A DNA stretch of 64,000 bases from Gymnothorax reevesii (GCA_029721435.1 CM056582.1:40630611-40694610), one strand, 5' to 3'. Positions 22,310 through 33,626 are shown, numbered from the stretch's first letter. The notes: generated by a model not told the origin, from the letters alone. Made by a program: numbers and translations.

Positions 22310-23586
22310 TGTGATGATGTGATCAGAAACCAGTCGCGAGAACCAAGCAATGCAGTAGCTCTGATTTTATTAATAAAGAGGGAAAACCCCCGCAGGGCAG
22401 AAGGCAAAGGTACAAAGTCCACACTCTAAGAATCACAATCTAGTTGGACAAAAATAGAAAATTACAGTACTCGTGGTCGGACAAAAATGGGTTTGGTACA
22501 CAGGCACAGGTATATCAGAGAAGCAAAGCCAAAATCCAGTGGGCGTAATCCAAACCATATCCAGGGCAGCGATCATAGAACTCGTAGTTGGGCAGAAAAG
22601 GGTAAAAAAACACAGATGCAACAATAGATCCAAAATCACAAAGCCAAAAATCGAAAAGTCGGAAGATCCAGTCAGAAAGGAATCACTGGGAGTACTAGGC
22701 AAAAGAAACATGGCACAATCAAACTGAGAGAAACAATCTGACGAGGAAGTGCAGTGAAAAGACTCCTAATATACACTCCTGGGGAATCACATGCTACACA
22801 GACCACAGGTGCTGGAAATGAGACAAATTACAAAGGAGGGAACAAGAGGGAGAACCTAATCACATAAAATAGGCAAAAGCCAAAACGCGGACAGATATCA
22901 CATGACAATCCTATAGACAAACATACGGCTCCGGTTAAGGAGTTCTAACATGCATAGATAATGAGAGAAAGGACAGCGCAAGCAGGTGTGGAGAATCTAC
23001 AGAAACGCAGCAGAGAAGATTAGGGAGAGACAAGAGGCGGAGACTAGAAGAGGACGAGTGCTGAGAGCTTGTTAATCAATTAGTAAGTGCAACTATACAA
23101 TCCCTAGTGCTCGTTAGTAAGTTAGTATTATGTACAATGTTAGTTGGATTTGTAACTCTCGCAAAATAACGAAATGTTAGTATGGGTTAGTAAAATAGAA
23201 AAGCAAGGCGAAGGAAGTAAACGAGATTGGAAGGTAGGTTGAAATCCAAAAACCATTAAATCACCCGAAGAGTGGAACACAATACCAGGGCTGTGAACAA
23301 TGACAAGACAAGAGACCAGACAGGGGGAGACAAAGTGTAATGCATGGGTGAAAGCAAAAACATGGACCCGAGTAAAGCAATGGTGAAAAGTAAAACACGG
23401 AAAAGCTAAACTAAGACAATGCATGAATAAATCTAAGTAACCAAATCACAATACACATTACAAAGAATAGTCAGACATTGCAAAAATACAAATATAGTCA
23501 TGGCAAACAGATCATGGGCATGGCGAAGCAGAACATGGACATGGCATGGCAGGGTAGAGACATGGCAGACAGGCAGAATCACAACA
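22310..23586 (-). mobile_element. solo LTR, gypsy type, 5-bp target duplication GTCTG
   Basis: The segment begins TGTGATGATG and ends AATCACAACA, with GTCTG on both sides (22305-22309 and 23587-23591). Its complement starts TGTTGTGATTCTG, like the LTRs at 33627-34792, 52530-54178 and 58264-59369. An AATAAA signal lies on the minus strand near 22370. No internal region is present, so it arose by LTR-LTR recombination. Confidence 0.85.
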
Positions 23587-23635
23587 GTCTGCCTCTCTTT
23601 TGGATTAGTCACACCTCTTTCATAAGGCCGCCTAC

Positions 23636-24856
23636 TAGAGTTGCGCGGGTCGAGGTTTTTTAACACCCGCACCAACCCGACCCGACGTGACAGCAAACCC
23701 GCCCCGCTACAACTCGCACTGATTTTCAACCCGAACCCAACCCAACCCGACACAAAATGGAGGCATAAGAAAAAGAATACAGTGGGTCTGTGTGACATGA
23801 TTTGCAATGGAAAAAAACGATTCCTGTTAAGCTATGGATTTGAATGGAACACAACATACCATTGGCTTTTGGCTGTAATTCTTAATACAAAGTGTAGGCG
23901 CTGTCTATCAATTGAACCTTTCCGTGATTTCTGATCTTTGCAACCAAACAAAATGCCATCAGGCGAAATATTGCAAACAGGCTGTTTTATTGGAACAAAA
24001 TTAACATGACAGTGACGCACTGGCGCTATCGCCTACTCTCCCTTACAGTGTTGCGATATCCTGTCTACGAGGAAATTCTTTTTTCCTCATATATTTATTT
24101 CAAGATTGTTTTGAGGGGGCTTTAGGCGATTTTTTCAACACAGCTTATAATGTCGGCCTAGGCTTATTTTTTCCCAAACTAGGCAAAAACAAAATTGCGT
24201 CAACAGTGCCAGGGTTTAAGCGATTACGGTGCGCCTCCAAGACATGGCCAGCCGAACTGAAGGTTCGCTGGCTTGTTGCGCTAGTTGTTGGGACGCAGAG
24301 AACTGCTTTGGCCACCATGGAGTTTTACACGATTATTCTTTGTCTCATGGTATGGTAATTAATGAGAGCAAGGCTAGGTTTATGACCATACAAGCTTCAT
24401 TAATAAGTTACCTATTCGTTTGGGTGATATGTATAGCCTATAGAATGGTGTTATAAAAATGTACATCCAAGAAGCGTCTTTACTGCCAATGGCAGCACAC
24501 GCTCTGCTGTTAGAGAACACGTAGCTGATAAACGGAAGCACCTCAACAAGTTGATTTTATTTTTGAATGCGAATCGTCATATGCCTTTCACTGTGAAGTG
24601 GCGAAAAAATGTTTTGACTATGTGTTGCTTAAAGTAGCGTTACATCGTTTGACAAGAGCATATTATCTAGGCTGTATGTCAAGAGCCCTCAAGTGGCCGA
24701 TAGCCTATTATACTTTTTATTCGCAATTTCGTGGGAATTAGATGTCGCCACTGTATGGCCCAACCCGCCCGCACCCGCTAAATGTTATTAAAATATTGAC
24801 CCGACACGCCCGACCCGCGGGGACCCACGGGTTCCGGGCCGACCCGCGCATCACTA
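23636..24856. mobile_element. non-autonomous hAT element, 8-bp target duplication CCGCCTAC
   Basis: The ends are TAGAGTTGCGCGGGTCG and, on the complement, TAGTGATGCGCGGGTCGG. Both sides carry CCGCCTAC (23628-23635 and 24857-24864). An 8-bp duplication and TAG-type ends fit hAT. The ends are rich in repeated CCCGACCCG-type motifs, which could be subterminal transposase binding sites. The 1.2-kb interior has no transposase. Confidence 0.85.
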
Positions 24857-24864
24857 CCGCCTAC

Positions 24865-25158
24865 ATTCTGAAGTTAAGTGCTGTGGGCGTGATCAAAGCG
24901 AGTAGGGGAGAATACGCATAACTCAAAAGCGCTTAAATCGTATTGCATAAAAAAGGACTTAGGCGCAAATGGGAGAATAGAACCCATAGTGCTGTATTGA
25001 AAGCATTGTTATGAACTTCATTACCAACAGCAAACAACAAGTTTCATGTCTACCAATTTTCTTTTGTTTATGAGTCCCTCCCTCTCTCCACAGCAAGATC
25101 CATTAAATAATGGAAACCAAACAACCATAAAAGACTTCATTAGAATATCCAATAGAAA
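24865..25158. other. unassigned sequence
   Basis: No feature was recognised between the hAT element and the Tc1-like element. Confidence 0.45.
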
Positions 25159-25259
25159 TATACCCAGTCAAAATAAAAACTTCACACTCTTTTGGAGGTC
25201 GATGAGTTGGACATACAAGAAATGAAGTTTTAAATAATGATTTTATTTAATTCTGTACT

Positions 25260-26182
25260 TGTAAGAGGGACCAAGACAGTTAGGCAAGGGCGCAGGAATA
25301 AAGTTTTAAATAATATTTATTTTTTTTAAAAGTAAACATAAGCAAATACAAAATAGAGAAAAAATGCTCAACATAACAAAAAATGCAACTAAAGAGTTCT
25401 GGGCCCAAAAATGAGGTCAACTGAACAGAACTCAAAATCAACAAAAGGAGCTCAACTTAACACAACTAAACACAAAGAACTGACCTGCCCTAATGACACA
25501 CGAGGGGCACATATATGTTGGCTGATCAGACCAACAGACACACACGGGGAATCTTAACAAAACAATACACACAGGACGGCACAGATGAAGACAAGGACTA
25601 GTCCCGACAGTAAAGACAAGTAAGTAACTTAATATTTCATAATCGAAAATAAATATAAATCATGCTGAAAAGAAAACAAACAACTAAACTAAATTCCTGT
25701 TCCTTCTCCCCCCCATGACGTTTCCTGGCAGGCAGGAAGGTCCACAGACTCTTAAGTTGGCGTTTTCCGCTCGGGCTCCTTTAGCTGGTACGCCGGGACG
25801 CGGAAGTGATCCCGGCTTGTCCGCACGCTCCTACAACTCAGCTGCGGTAACTTAAACTCAAACAAAAGAATGTAAGTAACGAACAAAGCAAACTGAACTA
25901 AGTAACTGATGAATGTAAAGCTAAATAAAATGTGAAAATGGAACTAACGTGTTGTGGTTTTTGTAGCGGTAATGAATAATGAGGTTATTGTGAAATAAAT
26001 ATAACTAAACTGAAACGATATGATGGTATATGAATGAAAGTTAGAAAAGTGAGTAAACAAAATAATGCGAAAGAAATAACAGAACTGAGCTGAGCTGTGC
26101 CTATGTGGTATCGGTATAAATGTATGTGTTGGGGATGCGTGGATGCTTGCCTCATGGTGCGGCTGCAGGGCTGGCCGTCACA
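25260..26182 (-). repeat. 3' LTR of the Gmr1-like element
   Basis: The LTR runs from TGTAAGAGGGACC to GGCCGTCACA on the plus strand. It differs from the partner LTR by four substitutions seen by eye (for example GGGGAATC versus GGAGAATC near 25547). The RNase H frame continues through the purine tract and ends about 10 codons inside this LTR. Confidence 0.92.
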
Positions 26183-27372
26183 CCCTCCCCCCCTTCTAAG
26201 CTCGGGCAGGGACAGCGCGAGAGGTAGTCAGCAATCACATTGGCCCGTCCTGGGACGTGATGGATAGAGAACCGGAAAGGCTGCATTGCCAGATACCACC
26301 TCGTCACTCTGCTGTTGGTGTCCTTCATACGCCCCATCCATTCCAGTGCCTTGTGGTCCGTTTCAAGGATGAACTCTCTCCCCAGGAGGTAATATCTGAA
26401 AGAATCCAGTGCTCATTTGACAGCAAGACATTCTTTTTCTATCGTGGAATAACGTGACTCTCGTGAGAACAGTTTCCGGCTTATGAAGGCGACTGGGCGG
26501 CGGTCTTCTGGCGGACCTTGCAACAGGACAGCACCAACTCCCCTGTCAGAGGCATCTGTCTGTAAGATGAACACTTGATCAAAACGAGGACCAAACAGGA
26601 CAGAGCCCTCACTCAGCGCTTCCTTGATGTCTTGGAATGCCATCTCTGCTTCCCTAGTCCACTGCACCTGGTTGGGGGACCTGGAACCCACCATGTCAGT
26701 CAGCAGAGCCGCTCTAGAGGAGAAGTTGGGAATAAAGCGGTTATAAAACCCAGCCAAACCAAGAAATGACCTGAGCTGTTTTCTGGTCTGAGGTAGGGGG
26801 CAGTTCTTAATGGCCTCGACCTTCTGAACCTGTAGCCTAACCTGGCCTTTCCCAATGACAAAGCCCAGATATTCTATCTCTGCTTTTGCAATGGCACATT
26901 TACTAGGGTTGATCGTCAAACCAGCTTCCTGAAGACGCTGCAAAACGGTGCGCAGATGTTCCCGATGTTCAGGCCACGATGTACTATATATGACCACATC
27001 ATCTAAATATGCCCCAGCAAAATCAGATAATCCGGTAAGCACATGATCCATTAATCTTTGGAAAACTGCAGGGGCCCCATGTAGCCCAAATGGAAGGACC
27101 TTGAAATGGAATAGACCCCATGGTGTACGAAATGCAGTTAACTCACGTGATCTCTCAGTCAGAGCAATTTGCCAGTAGCCTTTACACAGGTCAATAGTGG
27201 TAAGATATCGCGCTTTGCCAAGGCGGTCAATCAGTTCGTCAATCCTAGGTGTTGGATAGGAGTCAAACTTTGACACTGAGTTCAGGTAACGGAAGTCAAT
27301 GCAGAACCTGATTGCACCATTTTTTTTCGGGACCAGCACCACCGGATCACCACTCACTCTTCGATGGCTCAA
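26152..27372 (-). pseudogene. Gmr1-like reverse transcriptase and RNase H
   Basis: The frame reads SGDPVVLVPKKNGAIRFC, FRYLNSVSKFDSYPTPRIDE, DLCKGYWQI, FHFKVLPFGLHGAPAVFQRL and the catalytic YLDDVVIYS. The connection domain follows (FLGLAGFYNRFIPNFS), then RNase H (QTDASDRGVGAVLLQ, STIEKECLAVK). An in-frame TGA at 26413 interrupts RNase H just after AVK. The same frame resumes with the conserved tail (ALEWMGRMKDTN, HHVPGRANVIADYLSR) to 26152, inside the 3' LTR. A one-base shift at about 27347 separates this from the integrase frame. Known function: minus- and plus-strand DNA synthesis from the element's RNA. Confidence 0.9.
26183..26197 (-). promoter_or_regulatory. polypurine tract
   Basis: On the minus strand AGAAGGGGGGGAGGG lies directly before the 3' LTR. 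In LTR elements this RNA segment resists RNase H and primes plus-strand synthesis. Confidence 0.85.
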
Positions 27373-29086
27373 TGATCCCCAGGGATAACATCTGGTCGAG
27401 TTCTTCTTTCAGAGGAGACAACAGCCGCTCCGGAATCCTGTAACTCATCCGCCTCACTGGAGCACCCTTCTTCAACACAATGTCATGGGAGACGACATGC
27501 GACAAACCAGGGGTTTCAGAAAATATGTCAGGAGTACACAAGGCTCTCACCTCATGTTGTTGGTCTTTCGTCAGATGTTGCAGCTCCAGGTCGACTAGCA
27601 TCATCTGCGGCAAGTACTGCTCCTCGTCATCATCTTCTTCCTCCACCCGTCTAATCAACAGGGACTTTTGTGTTTCAGGTCTGGACACCCATTCTTTCAG
27701 GAGGTTCACATGGAGGACTTTGCTGGACTGACCTCGCCCTTTGACTGCGACACGGTAAGTTGTGGGCCCAATCCTCTCTAGGACTTCAAATGGACCTTGC
27801 CACTTAGCGAGTAATTTGCTCTCGCGACTAGGCAACATTACCAGTACCTTTTGGCCAGGGGACAAGTTTCTCTGCTGGGCTGAGCGATCATACCAAAACT
27901 TTTGGCCCTTTTGCGCCTGTGCCATGTGTTCTTGTGCCAAGATGGACATGCCCCACAGCTTCTCACGCATCTGGAGAACATAATCAGCAACGTTAATGGG
28001 TTCTTCCCTCCCCTCTCCTCCCTCCCAGACCTCTTTCAGTAGTGTCAGGGGCCCCCTCACTTCATACCCATAAAGCAGTTCGAATGGGGAAAAGCCCGTT
28101 GAGGCTTGGGGGACCTCCCTATAGGCAAACAAGAGGAAGGGGAGCCATTGGTCCCAGTCAGAACCCGTCTCATTCACGAATTTACGCAGCATTTGTTTCA
28201 GCGTCTGATTAAACCGTTCTGTGAGGCCGTCAGTTTGAGGATGGTACGGAGTTGTTCGCAGACTCCTTATACCCAGCAATTGGTAGACTTGTTTCAGCAA
28301 AGTGGACATAAAGTTCGTGCCTTGATCGGTTAGAATTTCTCGGGGGAACCCGACTCTTGCAAAAAACTGCACTAAACAAAATGCCACATGCCGTGCCTTC
28401 ACTGATCTTAATGGAAATACTTCAGGGTATTTTGTGACATAGTCTGTGATGACTAGCATAAAGCGGTTACCGGATTTGCTTTTCTCCACTGGGCCTACAA
28501 TGTCCATTCCCAAGCGTTCAAACGGAGTGGTAATGATGGGCAAAGGTTGCAAAGGAGCTCTACAGGGAACTCTAGTGGCAGTCCTTTGACATTCGGGACA
28601 GCCTCTGCAAAATCGGGCTACATCGGCTTTCCAGCCCGGCCAGAAAAAGTGTCTGCTAATGCGGGCCCCAGTCTTGTGCTTCCCCAGGTGGCCAGCCCAA
28701 GGAATTGCATGACCTAGAGTCAGCACAAGCTCACGTGCTTTGTGTGGCACCACTAACTGCTGAACCACCCCACGTTGCCAATACAAAATGCCCTGCTTCA
28801 CAACATACCCCTCTTTCCCATTGATCTCGTCATGGTTCTCATTTGCCCTCTGAAACAGCTTGCTCAGGCTGGGATCATCTCTCTGCATTTTCTCAATGTC
28901 ACCTGATAACTGAAGATCAGGGGGGAGCTCTGGAATATCCTCTTCAAGGGGTTTCACAGGGGTCCCAGCAAACTTCTCCCTCCTTCTCTGCATACGCGAC
29001 TTTCGGGGCTTCCCGGGTAACACCTCGACATCTGTATTGAAGAAGGGGAGAGCCCTAAAAGGAGAAACATCCTGCTCACACTTCCC
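27347..29086 (-). pseudogene. Gmr1-like integrase (upstream of RT)
   Basis: The frame has about 570 residues. The zinc-binding H-H-C-C region is visible (GHAIPWAGHLGKHKT then RFCRGCPECQRT). The catalytic core shows D in GMDIVGPVEKSKSGN, D in ILTDQGTNF and E in PQTDGLTERFNQTLKQ. A C-terminal DNA-binding module follows (YDRSAQQRNLSPGQKVLVML, LAKWQGPFEVLERIGP). The end of the frame already encodes the leader of reverse transcriptase (RLSPLKEELDQMLSLGIIEPS) before the shift. It continues the gag-protease frame across the TAA at 29087. In family members integrase inserts the cDNA and makes the 5-bp target duplication. Confidence 0.9.
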
Positions 29087-30682
29087 TTAAGATCGGGTGA
29101 CAACAGCGTTGCACATTGGTCTGGGCTGCAGAAGATCCACCAACACTGGAAAATCACAGCCTAAAATGACTGGAAAAGGCAGCTTGTCAGCCACTGCAAC
29201 TGTTAACAGATAGGTCTGACCATTGACGGTAATATACACATCAGTGGTTGGGAAGGCTTTCTCATCGCCATGCACACAGCATATTGGCACAGTCTTAGCC
29301 CCATTCACTTGGTTAAAGGGAATATATTGCTGGTGAACAAGTGTTTGGTCACTACCTGTGTCAAGGAGCGCCTCCACTCTTTGCCCGTTGACTTCCACCG
29401 ACATCAGCTGAATGGACTGGTTAGTCCTTACCTTTGGTGGTTCCTTTTTAGGCACACAGCACATATTTCCCAGCTTTATGCTGTTCTTGGGACAGACTGG
29501 CTTCGTATGGCCCTCCTGACCACACAAATAGCAGATGATACGCTTCTTCACCGCGCACTGGTTGAACACATCTTTGGGAGGGGGCTTACCAGCACCCAGC
29601 GGTGAGAGTTGCGACTGATTGGTTGGCCTTCGGGTGTCTCTGCTGGCCTTCCAGGACCGATAGCTCCATGGCTGGTCTTTCCGCCTGGCTGCCACATACA
29701 CTGATGCCAGTGTCGCAGCCTCTGAAGCAGAGTCTGGTGCATGCTCCTTCAGCCACACCTGTAGGTCAGGGGACACCATGCGCAAGTATTGCTCAAGGAT
29801 GATTAACTCACCCACCTCTTCCACAGTCTTCTCGCTGGGCTGGATCCACTTTCCAAATAGTTCTTTAAGGCGAACATAAAGCTCTCGGGGGTTCTCATCT
29901 GGCTCCACATCCATAGAGCGAAACTTTAATCTGTAAGACTCAGTGTTGACATCATATTTGGTTAAGATGGCTGCTTTAACTTTTGCATAGTCATCTGAGT
30001 CAGCAACATCCATATGGACATATGCCGCACGGGCTTTGCCGGTTAACAAGGGGATTAGGTGAAATGACCAATCGGGTCTAGGCCAACGACAGGCTCAGGC
30101 AATTCTTTCAAATGTGATCAGAAAGTGTTCAATGTCATCGTCATCAATTAGCTTTTGCAACTTTGGCATAAAGGAGCGCATAGAACGATCTAACCTGTGA
30201 GCTTGGGCTTCCTGTAGATGGAGGTCATCACCTCCACCTCCCTCGTCTGAGGAGCCCTCATATGTGAACGCGTCTGGGCGGGCAGCTGGAGAGGTCCACT
30301 TCTTTGGCTGCAGATTACAGCTGACGGGTCTCTTGAGCTGCTGCGAGCGCTCCGATCTGCTGTATAGTGGCGCCTCTTGATCCTTGACAGACTGCTGCAG
30401 TTGACTGAATTGATCTTGTAGCTCTTTGATTGATTGCCACTGTTGATCAGCCTCTCTGCTTCTCTGTGATGCTTGCTCTTTTTGCTGCACCATGCACCTC
30501 TGCAACATGCCAGCCAGATCTGAAAGAGTGAATTCTTGTTCTCCACTTGCCTCTGCGTCTTCACTGCCACTTGCCACCTGGTCCTGTTCCTCCAGTTCCA
30601 CCGCCTTTACTTCATCACCAGTACGTCCTGGTCCTTGCACATCTCTTCCTCTTCGGCCTGCCTTGCCTTTTCCAGCAAGCAT
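29087..30682 (-). pseudogene. Gmr1-like gag-protease with SCAN-like capsid
   Basis: One frame of about 530 codons carries a TGA at 30095 and ends in TAA at 29087. The N terminus has a basic stretch, an acidic stretch and a glutamine-rich predicted coiled coil (QWQSIKELQDQFSQLQQ). The capsid follows, and its C-terminal half (YRLKFRSMDVEPDENPRELY, ILEQYLRMVSPDLQVWLKEH) resembles SCAN domains. A CCHC knuckle (CYLCGQEGHTKPVC) and an aspartic protease (VEALLDTGSDQTLVHQQ, FPVILGCDFPVL) complete it. The start was chosen at the ATG just inside the 5' LTR boundary. Gag packages the RNA and protease processes the polyprotein. Confidence 0.88.
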
Positions 30683-30790
30683 GATGAGGAGACGGCGAGG
30701 AAAAAAGAACTTTTGAGGAAAAAAAAAAAAAAATTATTCAAAAAAGAGTGGGGAAAAAAAAATGAAAAACTGCGCCCTCTACTGGCTTAT

Positions 30791-30806
30791 CCCTCTGCTG
30801 CCACCA
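30791..30806 (-). promoter_or_regulatory. primer binding site
   Basis: Two bases after the 5' LTR, the minus strand reads TGGTGGCAGCAGAGGG. This would pair with a tRNA ending CUGCUGCCACCA. The TGG start and position are as expected, but the tRNA was not identified. Confidence 0.75.
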
Positions 30807-30808
30807 CA

Positions 30809-31731
30809 TGTAAGAGGGACCAAGACAGTTAGGCAAGGGCGCAGGAATAAAGTTTTAAATAATATTTATTTTTTTTAAAAGTAAACATAAGCAAATACAA
30901 AATAGAGAAAAAATGCTCAACATAACAAAAAATGCAACTAAAGAGTTCTGGGCCCAAAAATGAGGTCAACTGAACAGAACTCAAAATCAACAAAAGGAGC
31001 TCAACTTAACACAACTAAACACAAAGAACTGACCTGCCCTAATGACACACGAGGGGCACATATATGTTGGCTGATCAGACCAACAGACACACACGGAGAA
31101 TCTTAACAAAACAATACACACAGGACGGCACAGATGAAGACAAGGACTAGTCCCGACAGTAAAGACAAGTAAGTAACTTAATATTTCATAATCGAAAATA
31201 AATATAAATCATGCTGAAAAGAAAACAAACAACTAAACTAAATTCCTGTTCCTTCTCCCCCCCATGACGTTTCCTGGCAGGCAGGAAGGTCCACAGACTC
31301 TTAAGTTGGCGTTTTCCGCTCGGGCTCCTTTAGCTGGTACGCCGGGACGCGGAAGTGATCCCGGCTTGTCCGCACGCTCCTACAACTCAGCTGCGGTAAC
31401 TTAAACTCAAACAAAAGAATGTAAGTAACGAACAAAGCAAACTGAAATAAGTAACTGATGAATGTAAAGCTAAATAAAATGTGAAAATGGAACTAACGTG
31501 TTGTGGTTTTTGTAGCGGTAATGAATAATGAGGTTATTGTGAACTAAATATAACTAAACTGAAAAGATATGATGGTATATGAATGAAAGTTAGAAAAGTG
31601 AGTAAACAAAATAATGCGAAAGAAATAACAGAACTGAGCTGAGCTGTGCCTATGTGGTATCGGTATAAATGTATGTGTTGGGGATGCGTGGATGCTTGCC
31701 TCATGGTGCGGCTGCAGGGCTGGCCGTCACA
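30809..31731 (-). repeat. 5' LTR of the Gmr1-like element
   Basis: It has the same length (923 bases) and ends as 25260-26182 and is nearly identical. It is bordered by GTACT on the outside and the primer binding site on the inside. Confidence 0.92.
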
Positions 31732-31883
31732 GTACTCATTAAAGATGGTGTATCATAAAAATAATGTCCATAAGGTAACCAGTTCATCCGGAAATGGTAT
31801 GGAAATGTCCAAGAGTAAAAATGGTAAGTTACAACTTGAATATGAGCAGTGCGCAGGCAATTACATAAGGTTCGGGCAGTCAC

Positions 31884-32159
31884 TCAACCTCTAAACAATT
31901 CATTCCTAGTGGCCGTTGCAGTGACAAATCGATTATGCAAATGACGTAGGACAATTTGTCGGTCTTCTGCTTTTGACGACACATGTGGGCTACCAGAACG
32001 AGGTCGGTCAGCTGTGGTGGCAGTTTGTTGGAGACGTGTGCGAAGATCATGGATAGTTCGTCGACTGCATCCCATAACCCTTGCAACGTCAGTGATGGAC
32101 GTTTCCGTATTCAGCATGCCAATGGCACGTTCACGCTGAATTTTTGACAGCCATGGCAT
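31884..32159 (-). pseudogene. Tc1-like transposase N-terminal fragment
   Basis: The 91-residue frame starts MPWLSKIQRERAIGMLNTE and continues VARVMGCSRRTIHDLRTRLQ...DRPRSGSPHV. These are the two helix-turn-helix units and GRPR-like hook of Tc1 transposases (GRPR here is RSGS). No catalytic domain follows. The frame lies in the right portion of the Tc1-like element that hosts the Gmr1-like insertion. Confidence 0.85.
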
Positions 32160-32469
32160 TGAAAATCAACAAATGATTAACTCTAAAAACTTGTTTTTTC
32201 GAGATGTCGCTCTAACGTGCTAATGTAAGCTTAGTTGCAAATCTCTCATATGGTCATGTGACTAGGAACACGAGAAAACATGGTTTTAGCTTAAAGTACG
32301 CTCGCACTTGCTACATACCTGTGCACGTCAGAGTTGATGTGTGTCATGATGTCTTTGACAGCCCATTTACCCCTAGTGATAATAAAAACTCTTTTAATTA
32401 AAAGTTTCAAGAAAATATTTACAAATTTATGAGTGTGAAGTTTCTTTTTTGACTCAGTATAGAAATAAA

Positions 32470-32980
32470 TACGAATGGATGACTTGGAAGGGTACAGATA
32501 ATGAGTTTGAAACGGATACAAACTTCATCCCAATTTGAGTATCCATAATATTCAGAACTTCGCCAGATGATTTACCCAATTAACACAACTTCAAAAAATT
32601 ACAAAAACAGCGGACAGTAGTATGACATCTCATTAAATTACGCAATGTTGCGCTCAGATACCCTGACTATGCTGGCAGTAAAAGTATAATGTAAAATAAA
32701 AACTTTCAAATTACCACTTGAGTAGGTTGAAAGTAGCCACACAGGAGTTCTTAATTTCTTTGTGGACAATGACAGCTTACTTGATCAAAAATAGGCTAGA
32801 GGTAGGCCACTGATACTTTGCATTGTACCAACAGTAATTTGCAGGTTAGATCTTCCAGAGCTATAAATGAAATTACTGCAACGAGGACCACGATATTGGA
32901 AACATAAATTATTATTTTGTGTAGCCTGATTATTCATTGTGTTAAAAGAATTCCAATCCATTTAATACAAAGTCATAAAG
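32470..32980. other. unassigned sequence
   Basis: No gene or repeat was recognised in this AT-rich stretch. Confidence 0.45.
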
Positions 32981-32984
32981 CAAA

Positions 32985-33174
32985 GCTATTCAACATGATT
33001 CAGAATGTGTGGGTGCAGGCTTTCATTCCAACCAAGCTCTTAGACACCTGATACTAATAATCAAGCTCTTTGGCTAAGACTCTTTGGGTTGATTAGTGGT
33101 GTCAGGTGTATAACTGCTTGGTTGGAATGAAAGCCTGCAACCACACCAGCCCTTTCTGGATAATGTTGAATAGC
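32985..33174. mobile_element. 190-bp palindromic MITE
   Basis: The ends are GCTATTCAAC and GTTGAATAGC. The inner arms GGTGCAGGCTTTCATTCCAA and TTGGAATGAAAGCCTGCA are exact complements apart from small changes, and a short loop sits near 33080. Half of a related copy (CCAGAAATGGCCAGTGTGGG) occurs near 40695. Confidence 0.8.
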
Positions 33175-33187
33175 CCTGTCATATAGC

Positions 33188-33626
33188 CAGTGGCGGCCCG
33201 TGACAAAAATTACCAAGGAAGCCAGAATGAACAACGAATTTAATTCAGTGTTTACGTGTTATTTTCCTGCAAACAAATTAGCCTACTGTTACAGTACCTC
33301 TATTTATTGGACTTCTCATTCATTTTAGTGAAAAAAAGAGGTTAAAAAAAGAGGACTGCGTGTGTGTGAGACAGTGACAGCGTGAGGGAGAGCTGCGGAT
33401 GTGCGCTTCGGGCAGTGCGCTTGCTTATGGCTCTGGCACACAGTAGTATGTGATCAGTTAGAGGAAGCCCATGCAAAGCTGGTAAACGTCTCGTAGCTTT
33501 ATTACAGCAGAAAGCTAAACACATAGCGATCAGACGGCAATTATGACAAGATCTAGATATAACAAAAACATTTTAGTCATTGCTTTCACAGACAGTATTA
33601 ATGAAGTTCCGTTCTGTGGATAATGC
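33188..33626 (+). mobile_element. hAT-like terminal fragment
   Basis: CAGTGGCGGCCCGTGAC at about 33190 has the CAGNGGCGG form typical of hAT ends in fish. The matching other end was not found, and the sequence is cut at 33627 by an LTR. No transposase is visible. Assignment rests on the terminus alone. Confidence 0.4.

Larger units (their letters stand above)
25260..31731 (-). mobile_element. Gmr1-like LTR retrotransposon (gag-PR-INT-RT-RH order), nearly complete
   Basis: Two 923-base LTRs (25260-26182 and 30809-31731) enclose a full set of retroelement domains on the minus strand. GTACT flanks both sides (25255-25259 and 31732-31736). The integrase lies ahead of the reverse transcriptase, the opposite of ordinary gypsy elements and the hallmark of the Gmr1 family first described in cod. 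Only four LTR differences were seen by eye, so the insertion is young. The coding frame is broken by TGA at 30095, TAA at 29087 (possibly a natural boundary), a frameshift at about 27347-27350 and TGA at 26413. Confidence 0.92.
25161..32459 (-). mobile_element. Tc1-like transposon split by a Gmr1-like retrotransposon
   Basis: The left end TACCCAGTCAAAATAAAAAC is mirrored by the right end (TTTCTTTTTTGACTCAGTA, ending at 32459), extending through CTTCACACTC. TA dinucleotides flank both ends (25159-25160 and 32460-32461). Without the retrotransposon (25260-31731) and one copy of its duplication, about 820 bases remain, with a transposase fragment at 31884-32159. It is therefore an internally deleted Tc1-like copy that later received the LTR element. 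Confidence 0.8.
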
